Below the pieces are notes generated by a model. That model worked only from the letters and a program-made list of their open reading frames with translations, was not told the DNA's origin and did not search any database. From positions 271,344,411 to 271,408,410 of the forward strand of contig OZ010786.1 of assembly GCA_963932465.1 (NCBI GenBank): a stretch of DNA of 64,000 nt, given 5' to 3'. A program made the position numbers and the translations under genes. Origin of the DNA: Maratus speciosus (Eukaryota; Arthropoda; Arachnida; Araneae; Salticidae). Below are positions 10,996-21,059 of the stretch, piece by piece (the first letter of the stretch is position 1; each line of letters opens with the position of its first letter).

Positions 10996-11650
10996 TCATC
11001 GTTCTGCCACTTGCGGTATTATTCTCTACATATAATCATAACGTTTTGTTGTTGCACTATGTGGAGCTATTTGTTGTACAATTTAGTTCCTTCTCAATAT
11101 TAGCTATTATATCTGATTAATTTAATTGTGCTTTTGGTGCTTGTCTAAAGGCCAAGGATCTACAGTCTTCGAGGTGGTGGTATTAAAATTAATTTACTTT
11201 TCAGATGAAATTTCATCTCGACTTTTACTTAGACATTATAGGTTTGATAAGGTGGCCTATAGAGAGAATCTGCATTTCTGTGAGTTTTTCGTATTCTGTG
11301 GAGAATCTCGATGTCGTATTCCTGGAACACTATGATCTAATAAACTTAACCTTCAGGTTGTTTAAAACTGAATAGTCATTGTAAAGAGTCGTGATCTATT
11401 CGAAGAGTAAATTCTCGTCCATAGCTATAATGATTTAAATATGGTATAAATGTTGCAACAGTCAATAACATTTATCCGTGATACAACAATTTCTCGCCAG
11501 TTTTGTCAAACTCTGGCTAACATACGCTAGTATACATTCTTCATTTCAAAAAATTTGGTAACGCCTTCCATTAGTTCATAAATTACAGACCTCTGTATCC
11601 AAGATAAATGTCATTGTCTTATGCATCAAGAGATATGCGGATACTGCGGA
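10996..11650 (-). pseudogene. Ty3/gypsy RNase H remnant
   Basis: From high to low coordinates on the minus strand: FILDTEVCN (start of RNase H, near 11600), LAYVSQSLTKLARN (near 11520), then after a frameshift EFTLRIDHDSLQWLF, FQEYDIEILHR and KTHRNADSLYRPPY (about 11250). These match, in order, the RNase H domain and the H-x-NAD-x-LSR segment that ends it in gypsy elements. The linker to integrase then runs to TTAA 10992-10995, where the piggyBac element interrupts. Several stops are present. The upstream end is lost at the hairpin element starting near 11650, and no RT remnant was found. Confidence 0.8.
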
Positions 11651-11654
11651 GCCA

Positions 11655-13340
11655 GCATTCCTATCTCAAAAACGGAAAGAGATAGGAAAAAAAGGGATTT
11701 ACAAAGTTACAAATTTGTAGAGCATCATCGATTTGTCCGTAAAGACACCGTATGGATATTAATGCGAAGAATAGAACGGTAAAAACGCGCATTTGTTTTT
11801 TCGTGATTTCCTACACTCAGACGTCAAGAAACTTGAACGGAAGGAGAAATGATTATCTTTCGGACAAATGTGCATCCATATGTAAATTGCAGCTGAAGGT
11901 GAGAAATTTGAACATCTCAAATAAAGGTATATTGTTATAACTAGTACAGTCAATCAGGGTAACTTTGAACCACGGGGTGTAACTTTGCATCACCTCCTAT
12001 TTTTCAGTATTTTTGACTCTAAAAGGCTAAATAAGCTCCTGAACTGTGCTCTGTTGGCAAGGTTCTAAACTGGGATTTCTACTCTTTATTTTAGAAAATA
12101 AATTAGCAACATTATACACAATTAAATGCATCATCTAACTATTTTTGTGAAGTACTGTTTTCTAGGTAGTTTTGAATGCTCTTTTGAAGTTGTTGTAATC
12201 CAATTAAATTTTCATAGTAAGTAACAATATACTCATTTATCAGACATATTATTATCTAAATGTTGTAAATGTGTTAATATTTTGCGATTATTTTTTTATT
12301 ATTAGTTTATAAAATGTAAAATAAGAAGGCACTAGCATTTTACTGCATTTTCAGGGTAACTTTGAGCCGGCTCAAAGTTACACTGAGGCTTATAATTTAC
12401 TGATTATAGGTGCTACTGTCGAAAATTTCCCATATTTGCGCGTATATTTTATATAAATGCCGAAAGTGTGCATTAGATATAACCACTGAATATTTTCAGA
12501 AATATGTGTAAAATACATAAAATTCATTTAGAGGCGTGATTAGGGGGGAGCTACTCAAATTTGACATTTCATACGTTCGACGTTTTTTATTCTTGTTTGA
12601 ATAATAGTAGTACTTGTAAGTATTACTGTAACTATGTATATATTATTGAGTTAAAACATTGAAAATTGTTTTTCACTGCATTTTTATGTTTTATATGAAC
12701 AATAAGCAGTTTTTTTTAATTTCTAAATGTTCATGGTTCTCTTCTTCCACTTTTCTTATGCCTGTTATTTGTTGTAATATCATAAATTATACAAATCTTG
12801 TGAAGTTGTGAAATGTAAATTCGGAGTCTGTACATATCTGAAAACATTTTTTGGGGTTTAAAGTTGTCCTGAATACAATACTTTTTTTATAATGAATTAT
12901 TTTATTTAAAAATTTATCAAATGGTGCAAAGTTACCCTAAATGGCTGAGTAACTTTGAACCAGGCTAAAAACCCATTTTTTATTGCTTTTATCCTTATTA
13001 CTCCTTAATTTTTGATAGTCAAACAATAATTTAGGATCATTTCTTCTGTTTTATGACCCTAGTTGCGACAATATTCTTCAAATAAGAGTGTGGCTTACGA
13101 AAATAGAGAAAATGCGGATCAAAGTTACCCTGATTGACTGTAGTTGTTTTTCTTTCTAAGGTCGTTTTGTCACGTCACAGAGTAGGAAATCACGAAAAAA
13201 GAAAAAAAAATGCACGTTTCAACCGTTCTAATCTTCGCATTGATGTCTACTAAGTGTGTTTTCGTACTAAATCGATGATGTCCTAGAACTTTGTAAATCG
13301 CTTTTTTACCTATTTTTTCTATTTTTCAGATACGAATACT
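11655..13340. mobile_element. Hairpin (foldback) element interrupted by a second element
   Basis: The left arm, about 11655-11850, and the right arm, about 13150-13335, are reverse complements with moderate divergence. Both contain CATCATCGATTT, AATGCGAAGA, GAACGGT and TCGTGATTTCCTAC. The original hairpin loop is occupied by the TA-flanked element at 11947-13140. No coding sequence is seen in the arms. Confidence 0.7.
11947..13140. mobile_element. TA-flanked element with repeated GGGTAACTTTGA motifs
   Basis: Both termini begin CAGTCAATCAGGGTAACTTT as inverted repeats (perfect over more than 20 bp), and each abuts TA (11945-11946 and 13141-13142). The GTAACTTTG core recurs inside near 11980, 12356-12381 (as a perfect 26-bp palindrome), 12925 and 12950 in both orientations, as expected for transposase-binding subterminal sites. 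The 1194-bp interior has no transposase. The TA target fits the Tc1/mariner or pogo group, but the family is not certain. Confidence 0.75.
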
Positions 13341-13430
13341 AATTTCGCAGTTTTCCAGTAGGTGATGCCGTACACGGTTCCATTCAATATCGCATGGATA
13401 ATAATAATAAAGGACTTTACGTTGTAATAT

Positions 13431-14058
13431 CGATACAAAACAAATAGGTGTTGCTATCCAACGTACAATTTATTCACAAGTTTAACAAAACACCCTACGT
13501 TTCGGTTTAGTCTTTAAAACCTTCGTCAGGAGAAAAATTTTCTAAAATATAAATCGACAACAAACACTTTACATGCTACATTTTGAAATCAATTCAAAAT
13601 ACAAATCAGTCTAACGGAAACTTCTTAATCTCAAATAAACAGTTCAGTGGCGTCATCATTTAACCAAAGAAACAAACGATGAAAGAATTGCTGAAAAAAG
13701 TGGAATTTTCATTGATATTTCAAAATAGAAAGCCATATTTCAGGGATGTGAAAGGAAACATTATCATTACATACTTCATGGTTTCTTAGACGAATTTCTA
13801 AAGATTCACGAATAATAGCATTGCGCATTGCTATTATTCGTTATAACTGTTTATTTGAGATTAAGAGGTTTCCGTTAGACTGATTTGTATTTTGAATTGA
13901 TTTCAAAATGTAGCATGTAAAGTGTTTGTTATCGATTTATATTTTAGAAAATTTTTCTCCTAACGAATGTTTTAAAGATTAAACCGAAACGTAGAGTTTT
14001 TTGTTAAACTTGTGAATAAATTGTACGTTGGATAGCAACACCTATTTGTTTTGTATCG
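13431..14058. mobile_element. Foldback element with 214-bp arms
   Basis: Arms 13431-13644 and 13845-14058 are inverted copies with high identity, beginning CGATACAAAACAAATAGGTG at the outer end and including ACGTTTCGGTTTA. The loop is 200 bp. A 13-bp direct repeat TATCGCATGGATA occurs at 13388-13400 and 14054-14066, probably the target duplication; the left copy is about 30 bp outside the arm. No coding sequence was recognised. Confidence 0.75.
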
Positions 14059-14166
14059 CATGGATACTTTACAATACCTGGACACCACTTTTATAAATAT
14101 AGCAGCAGCTGTTCCGCAGTTAAGAAGGTGGCAAGGGAGCATAGTACAGGGCATGCTGTATATATA

Positions 14167-14740
14167 CAGGGTGTTTCACTACCAGAGCGACAAATTTGCA
14201 GGAGGTGTTAAGGGCACAGAGAAGACTCGGAATCACATAGCAATGTAGTATTGAAAATGCCATAGTTACGAGCTATGGTGCAAAGAAGCAGAGAAAAAGA
14301 ACAGAAACAGCAACTCATTGATGGGACGGAAAACATTTTATTGAAAGGTTGTGCTACAGAAGGTGTTCGAAATTACGACCAGAAGATTCAGGCAGTCTAG
14401 ACAGCGGCGCCGTATAGAATTCCTTATGTTCTGGAATATTCTTGGAGTGTCGCGTATGCTCCCGAGATCCACAGCTATTTGAGTGGCGAGGTGTTCAACT
14501 AGAGGAACAGGGGCCTCTGTGAATCCTGCCTGACAACTTCTGGTCGTAATTTCGAACACCTTCTGTAGCACAACCTTTCAATAAAAGGTTTTCTGTCTCA
14601 TTAATGTGTTGCTGTTTCTGTTCCTTTTCTCTGTTTCTTTGAACCATAGCTCGCAACTACGGCATTGCTATGTGAGTCCGAGTTGTATATGTGGCGCCTA
14701 CACCCCTGCATGTTTGTCGGACTGGTAGTTAAACACTCTA
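14167..14740. mobile_element. Foldback derivative of an IS630-like transposon
   Basis: Arms of about 220 bp (14167-14398 and 14524-14740) are diverged inverted repeats. The ends start CAGGGTGTTTCACTACC, with flanking TA. The AGGTGTTCGAAATTACGACC segment inside each arm also occurs at 38914-38933, so both hairpins come from related transposons. CAGGGTG termini are typical of arthropod IS630/Tc1-like elements. The 77-codon minus-strand frame over the loop is probably incidental. Confidence 0.7.
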
Positions 14741-14744
14741 TATG

Positions 14745-16400
14745 TCACTTGTATCATATAGAGGTTGCTGCCGAATTCGTCCGACCAATTTAGAGAGGTA
14801 ATAGTAGGTTTCAAGAGGAATAAAAAATGCACTGGGACATGGTGTCGCAAACCACCTATTGAATCAAATACAGAGGGTGTTCTACCAAAACGTAACTTTG
14901 GTTGCCAATAATAACATTCAGAAAACTGAAGTATATTATAATGAAACTTTTAATAGAAATGCCCACTGTTATTGTAAATGTGATAACATAAAAAAAAAGT
15001 TGAAGAAGTTTCCCTTAAACGCGAAAGCAGTATGCACTTCACGCTTCATATTTTGGACTGTGATTGCTAGTTCATAAGGTAATATCGATTGCATGCGCAC
15101 CTTGTTTTCCCAGAAGCTTTCGTGATGTTAACACATTTCATACCAAACGAGATACATATCGTTACATTTTCATTGCAGTATTTTAATTTTCTTAAAATTA
15201 TCACCGTCAACCCGGGTTTAGTTAGTTTGACGCATCCTGTATTCGGGATTAAATAAGTTATTTTCTATTCCATGTTCTATATTCTATGGTAATTTTTCAA
15301 CCTTTTGATGCCTAATATCACCTGCCTGAATTTATCGGTCGAATTCGGGAATACCCTGTATATATGTCACTGTTATTTCAAGATGAATTACGACAACGAA
15401 AAATGTAAAATTTATTCGATTACGAATCATTTGAATAACCTGCTAATTTTATGTTTTTTTTCTTTCAAAATTTGAATCCGAAGTCATTCCTCTGTAAAGT
15501 GAGTCCATATCTGAAAAGTTTACATGGATGATCATACAAAAATAATTTTTTGAGAAATGCTTTAAATTTTATATAAATAAAATGTTTATAAAGACATGAA
15601 AGGAAATCATTTAATGGTCAAATATTATTTTAATTACAATTTTACTAATAATCATACTACATTAATAATTGAACTTTGCTAATATAATAAATATTTATAA
15701 TTAGATAGTTAAGCAGTAAGTGAAAGTATACTAAAAACAACAATCTTTAACAACATTTCAGGTTTACCTGAAATGTTGTTAAAGAAATGTTTTAAAATTA
15801 TACTAATCTTTCGCATTGTAATTTCTTAGATATCTAATAAAATCTATTTTTTCTATCAAATACTAATACTAAACACTGTATGGATTTGTTATTGTTTTTC
15901 ATTCTATTACTAGTTTTTGAAAGTGCTTTTATTGGATAAACATCGTATAACTTTTCAATATAATAAAGTAACAGCATGTCGTAACTTTTACGTTATTACA
16001 GGAAATATCATGTACTTTATATATTTCTATGGGAAACATCAAAAAGTCCTCCCAATTGAGTTTTGTAATAGGAAATTTTCAGACTTTGCAGGGAAAATTA
16101 GATTTGCTGAAAAAAAGAGAGCTCTTTTACGGTTAAGTTAATGTATCTGTAACGGAATGCCTAGAACATAATATTTTATTTGTCAATTTTCTCAATAACG
16201 TCAAATAAATTGTTTCATATTTTATAAGTCAAATATAGAACTATGTGTTAAAACTTCAGAATATTTTTTAAAACGTTTTATTAATATAATAATTTCAACT
16301 CTCACATAAGTAAATTGTAAGTAAACAAGAAAGAAAAAATCATGTGTCAAGCATAGATTATGAAACACTTTCCAACACATTCAGAATAATGTAACAAAAT
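14745..16400. other. Unassigned AT-rich stretch
   Basis: No gene remnant recognised. Short frames at 14859-15077 and 15917-16141 have no family features. GGGAATACCCTGTATATA near 15348 may be the eroded end of a CAGGGTATTCCC-type transposon. A short perfect hairpin at 15745-15784 is listed separately. Confidence 0.4.
15745..15784. repeat. Perfect 19-bp hairpin with 2-bp loop
   Basis: The arm CTTTAACAACATTTCAGGT is followed by TT and then its exact complement. Such a near-palindrome is uncommon in drifting AT-rich DNA. It may be a hairpin tip or a snap-back mutation. There is no T-tract terminator context and no gene next to it. Confidence 0.8.
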
Positions 16401-16409
16401 TTCACCGTT

Positions 16410-17100
16410 TAATAAGTTAAAATATTATGTCTAATTCAACCATATATATGGAAACGCATAACCCATTTGAATACCCAGTTTCAGCTGTTACAATTTACAA
16501 TCGCAAAAATTATTCGAATTCTTTGAGCAGCCCTGTATATGATATATAGATTTTTATCTATTCACTACATGCATGTCAAAATTTAGTTCAGTTAAGAAAT
16601 ACGTATACCTCGGTTGAAAATTCCCCTTCAGGAATTTCCGCTAATAAGGAGAATGGCACGGGAATTCTTTCGTGCAGCCCTATATTTGAGGTAGAGAATT
16701 TATATACAACGAGTAACATGCAACAAATTAGTTAAATTTAAATGCGCAACCGAATTTTAAACGCACTTCCAGCAATTATTACTAAAAGGGAGTACTGAAA
16801 CCGATTTCTTTTGCGTGCTCTTGTAAGTGAACGACAAATTCTATGAGTGCCTTATCCTATCGTTATCACTTTATACTGAAATTCATTACACTCAAATACG
16901 ATTTTAATATTAATAAAAAAGTTTAAATAAAGTTTAAATACGATTGAAATAGTGTAATCTCATTAAAATACTCTGCAAAAGATTTTTCTCATATACCATA
17001 ATGTAATGAAATTCTTTTGAGTTCCAAATGCGGTTCCAAATGGTTCAATTAGGTATCCTATTTCAACTTATTAAATAGTAACGTTTTGTTACATTACTCT
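16410..17100. repeat. Diverged tandem-repeat family (copy cluster 1)
   Basis: Segments such as GCAGCCCTGTATATGAT, TTCCAGCAATTATT, AGTGAACGAC and GTTTAAATACGATTGAAATAG resemble blocks in 21.5-23.5 kb and 36.7-37.9 kb in the same order: CCTGTATATG, then CAGCAATTATTGCT, then CACTGTAAATGAAC, then GAAATAGTGTAA. Divergence is high and no coding is visible. Confidence 0.5.
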
Positions 17101-17105
17101 GAATG

Positions 17106-17297
17106 TGTTGGAAGGTGTTATATAAATAATAATTATACAATAATTATATATAATAATATAATAATATATAATAATTAATAATAATTATATATTATAATTA
17201 TATATTATATATTATAATAATATATTATAATATATAATAATTATATAATAATATAATAATATATATAATAATTATATATAATAATTATATAAATTGA
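17106..17297. repeat. AT-only low-complexity tract
   Basis: Nearly 190 bp of A and T in shifting ATAATTATAT/AATAATAT units. This is simple-sequence DNA able to fold back on itself. Confidence 0.9.
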
Positions 17298-17299
17298 TG

Positions 17300-18398
17300 C
17301 TTTATGCAAGATTTTTTCTTTCTTTTTTTAAATACTGGTGATACACAATTTTGAAATCCATATAAGAAACTTCCATATACGAAAAAAAATCGATCAACGC
17401 CCTCCTGAAATAGAACCCACATCCATTCACCTAATGCACGAAACTGAAAGTTGCCGCATTTACCAACCATGCTAGTCGCTGTAATACACTTAAAAATAAT
17501 ATTTCTCTATGATATTTCGTGTTATTTTTAATATACTCATATTTATACATTGCAGTATCACTCAATAATTCGTAAAATACTTTGTAATACAATAAAATAC
17601 CTCGATACTACAAATGAAAATTCAGTTCATTTAAAAAAAAAATAGGCCTAAAAAGTCTCTAGGCCTAAAATTATGCAAACCCTCTCTTTTTTTTTCAACG
17701 AGGCTATAAGCGTTACATAAAGTAAATTCTTTTGTTGCCAAACTACACAACTGAAACAAAAATAAACAAAGATAAAATTATATAAAAATTACAATTGCGT
17801 GATGGCGAGTGAGTGAAGACAGGCCATGGTTCAATAAAATCAGCTTATTTCTGAGGCTATCAATGACGTTTACGTGATTATACATGCGATGATAATTACG
17901 TACCCTTATTGGGTAATTGTTTTGGCCCCCTGAGGATTGGCGGAAGCAAATTTCAAATATTTAGAGAAAACAGTAGAGTTAGTGGAAATAGGTCCAACTA
18001 CAAGATTAGTTAAACTTTAGTAGAAGAAGTTGTTTAAATTGGATTGCAAGATTAGATCCGAAAGGACAGACAAGCAAAATTAAATAAAGTTTATAAAAAT
18101 AACATACTGTTGATACAAAATAGTAGTTCCGGTAATTATTTATTATGCTGGTGATCAAAGAAACTTACTTCCGATAATAGAATATTTTCAAAGCACATAT
18201 AAGCGTAAAATATAGCATTTGTTTTATACAGGGCTGGGCTGTATATAAAAATGCTAAACTTATAATTTATACCGTCCCCCTTCCTATAAATAGCACTTAA
18301 AAACATATTTCTCTGACAGAACTTTAAAGAAACCGTATTTTTCTCAGTAACTTATCTTCTGTGATATAGGATTTGTCCCATACTTTTTAGGGCATCTA
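17300..18398. other. Unassigned AT-rich stretch
   Basis: No coding remnant recognised. The 61-codon minus frame at 17285-17470 has no family features. AGGCCTAAAAAGTCTCTAGGCCT near 17643 is a short local inverted repeat. Confidence 0.4.
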
Positions 18399-18434
18399 AA
18401 AAAATAAATAAATAAATAAATAAATAAATAAAAT
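18399..18434. repeat. AAAT microsatellite
   Basis: About eight tandem AAAT/AATA units. Confidence 0.9.
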
Positions 18435-18490
18435 TTAAGTATTGTAATGAAACAGTTGCTCTAACGGCATTTTCAGTTTTTAATCTACTA

Positions 18491-18539
18491 GGGGGCTCCA
18501 CCTCCCTGCTCGCTACGCTCATGAACTACATGAGCCCCC
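18491..18539. repeat. GC-rich short hairpin
   Basis: GGGGGCTC at 18491-18498 pairs with GAGCCCCC at 18532-18539. The loop contains CTGCTCGCTACGCTC. It is a compositional island in AT-rich DNA and may be a degraded hairpin near the end of a mobile element, but I cannot assign a family. Confidence 0.5.
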
Positions 18540-18544
18540 GCATG

Positions 18545-20680
18545 ATGGCTTTGCGATTCCGTTTGGTATCGCGAAGCAATCCCTATTTTCTAGCCAACCC
18601 CAGACGTAATAGTTTCGCAATTCCTCATTTTATATGCATTCAATTTTTAGATTCCACTTGGTAAAAACGCGCTCCTCCCAAACTCCTGACAATTTTATTT
18701 CTTTATCTCCAAGCACATAGTCATTAGAGCTTACTGAGTTTCATAATTATAAGAATTATTAAATATAAAATCATTAGGAAAGGTAAAATTTATAATGTAT
18801 TTGAGTAATTATAAATTAATTAATTAATAATTAAATGAAATTATAAATTATTAGAAAATAAAAAATAAAAAATATTGTAAATTTTAAAAATACGTTAAAT
18901 TTAAAAAATAACAAAATTTAAAAAATAACAAAATTATTAAAATTATTTGTAATTTTTTTCCCTTATCTTTGTAATGAAGTTGTTAATTTGTAGTTACAGT
19001 AAATAAACTTACCATATAAATATCCTCTCCTCAAATTTTCACTCCGCCGCCTTTCTCCGCCCACATACGTCTATGTGTAAAATTATGTATATATAGTGGT
19101 ACGAGTATTGTAAATAGTTAATGTTTGGGCTTAAAAATAATGTAAATAGTTCAATTAAGCTCTATTCATAAGCTAATATTAGTTTTTGTTGCTTTGAATT
19201 ATTTCAATTTGTTGATTTTCTGCAAGCAAGTAAATCATATTGGATTTCAATGGGAGTCTTCAGTGGAAATTTGGCAAAATACTGAAAATACTGGAAAGTT
19301 TGTGACAAATTTGGCGACAGAGCCGGGTTCACCCCCGCCTTGGTAACCCCCTTATAGCTTCAGAAAGCTCTGACCAATCAGATGCGTTTCCCGGTATCTA
19401 CGCAGGTTTTCACTGGTCCATTTCCTAAGCGTTACTTTTTTTTAATGTATAAAAGAACAACTGCTATGAGGCATTTTATGACTATTTTTATCTAAAAGGT
19501 GCGAGATATGTTACATGTTTTCCATAGCTAAAAATTGAAAATCAATACACAGTTGTAGTAAGAAATATCCTGAAACATAACAATTGAAATCGCAAAAAAT
19601 ACAGTGAATTTTATAATAAACAATTTTTAATATGGTTACTTTCTTGGAGCAGCTTTATAACCACTCGATTGTAAGATAAATATAAGAGTGTTTAAATGTC
19701 AGATTTTGTAATTTTAAATTGTACGTATTATCTTTATAGAAATTATTTTTTTAAATAAAATGTTTCTATCTGATACTAATATGAAATACTAGATTCAATT
19801 GGCATTTCTTTTCAATGCACTAGTTTTGCAAACAGTTTTTAATAGGAAAACTTCTCTCCATACACTAACGTAATAGCTACTCATAACTTTTGTGTTATAA
19901 AAGGAATCGTTGTATACTTTATACATTTAGACGGAAGACATCAAAAAGGTATTTATACTTCAGTTTTATAATGGGAAAACGTTAGCCTTTCTAGAAAAAA
20001 ATAACAAAAGCGAAAAGTTCATTGTTAAGTTAATATATCTATTTCCAAATATCTATAAATAATATTGCTTGGTCATTTCAATAAAGTAAAGAAAAAGAAT
20101 TATCTTTATTCTCAACAAAAAGTGGTACTAAGACGTATAAATTCTATCGTGAAAATCATATGAGAAATTCTTGCAATTTCATTTATAAGCCATGAAAAAA
20201 AATTATGTAAAAAACTATTTTATATGTACTAGGGGATTCAACCCGGACCACACGGATTACAGAATATAAGGGAAAACTATTTTTTTATATTAACACATTT
20301 TTTTTTTAAGATTATCCACTAACTACAACAAAGAGCATTTTTATTTGAAATGTATCGATTTTGCTTTCAATTAAAGTCTTCAAATTTATTAAAAGGGATT
20401 TATCATAAGTCGTATGCGTTAATAGCCGAAGAAATCACAAAAGATTTCTTTTCATATAGCAGTTCTTTTTTTATTTCTGATCACTTCAGTAGTTTAAGTG
20501 CGTAGCTCGATTACATGATAGTTAAATTTCTGTTTTATTCATATTACTTAATGATTTTTTTTTGCTGAAGTTTGGGAACAGCCGAAAACAAATGCTTTAT
20601 TATTTATCTTAATTTCAAATGAATTTATCTTTCCTAATCGTCTGCATTGGTTTCTTTAAAAATGAAAACTGAGAGTTTTG
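18545..20680. other. Mostly unassigned AT-rich stretch
   Basis: No coding remnant recognised. The stretch 18.76-18.96 kb is low-complexity A/T. A dispersed repeat at 19165-19330 is listed separately. Confidence 0.4.
19165..19330 (+). repeat. Dispersed repeat shared with 48.18-48.36 kb
   Basis: The segment with TAATATTAGTTTTTGTTG, TTTCAATTTGTT, GCAAGCAAGTAA and AATTTGGCGA matches, in inverted orientation, the sequence at about 48180-48360 over roughly 150 bp with moderate divergence. The family is unknown. Confidence 0.65.
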
Positions 20681-20688
20681 ATAATTAA

Positions 20689-20929
20689 CCCTTTAGTGCG
20701 CAACTTTGCATATATACAAACAACAGTATCTTGAATTTAATATAATTTTTTTATTGATAGGTACCTAATTCACACCAGAAAATTGAAATTGAGACATTTG
20801 GTTTAATTATAATAACAGACATTCCGTATTTAAATAAAGCAAAATTAATCGATGAAACTTTCTGGTGTAAAATCAGATTTTCTGAACTACGTAATTTCTA
20901 GAACGTATTCTATCATGGGAATTAAAGGG
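20689..20929. mobile_element. Small TTAA-flanked MITE
   Basis: It lies between TTAA at 20685-20688 and TTAA at 20930-20933. The ends are CCCTTTAGTGCG and, as reverse complement of the right end, CCCTTTAATTCCC, an imperfect inverted repeat. Inside, ACACCAGAAA and TTTCTGGTGT form a second inverted pair. At 241 bp without coding it fits a piggyBac-type MITE. Confidence 0.65.
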
Positions 20930-21059
20930 TTAAAATTTAAGTTTTATAAAATAAATAATTATATATAATAAAGTATTTGGAGACATACTTATTAAAATAT
21001 TTACTAATTTGCAATATTTTAGCGTAAAACAGCCACACGACAGTAGTTTTTACTTGTAT

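Noticed and set aside
13972..14154. Continuation of the gypsy RT upstream of 11.65 kb
   Set aside because: None of the three minus-strand frames at 13.3-13.4 and 14.06-14.16 kb shows RT motifs.
14338..14571. 77-codon minus-strand open frame in a foldback
   Set aside because: It resembles neither a full domain nor a conserved motif. At most it is an eroded end of a transposase gene.
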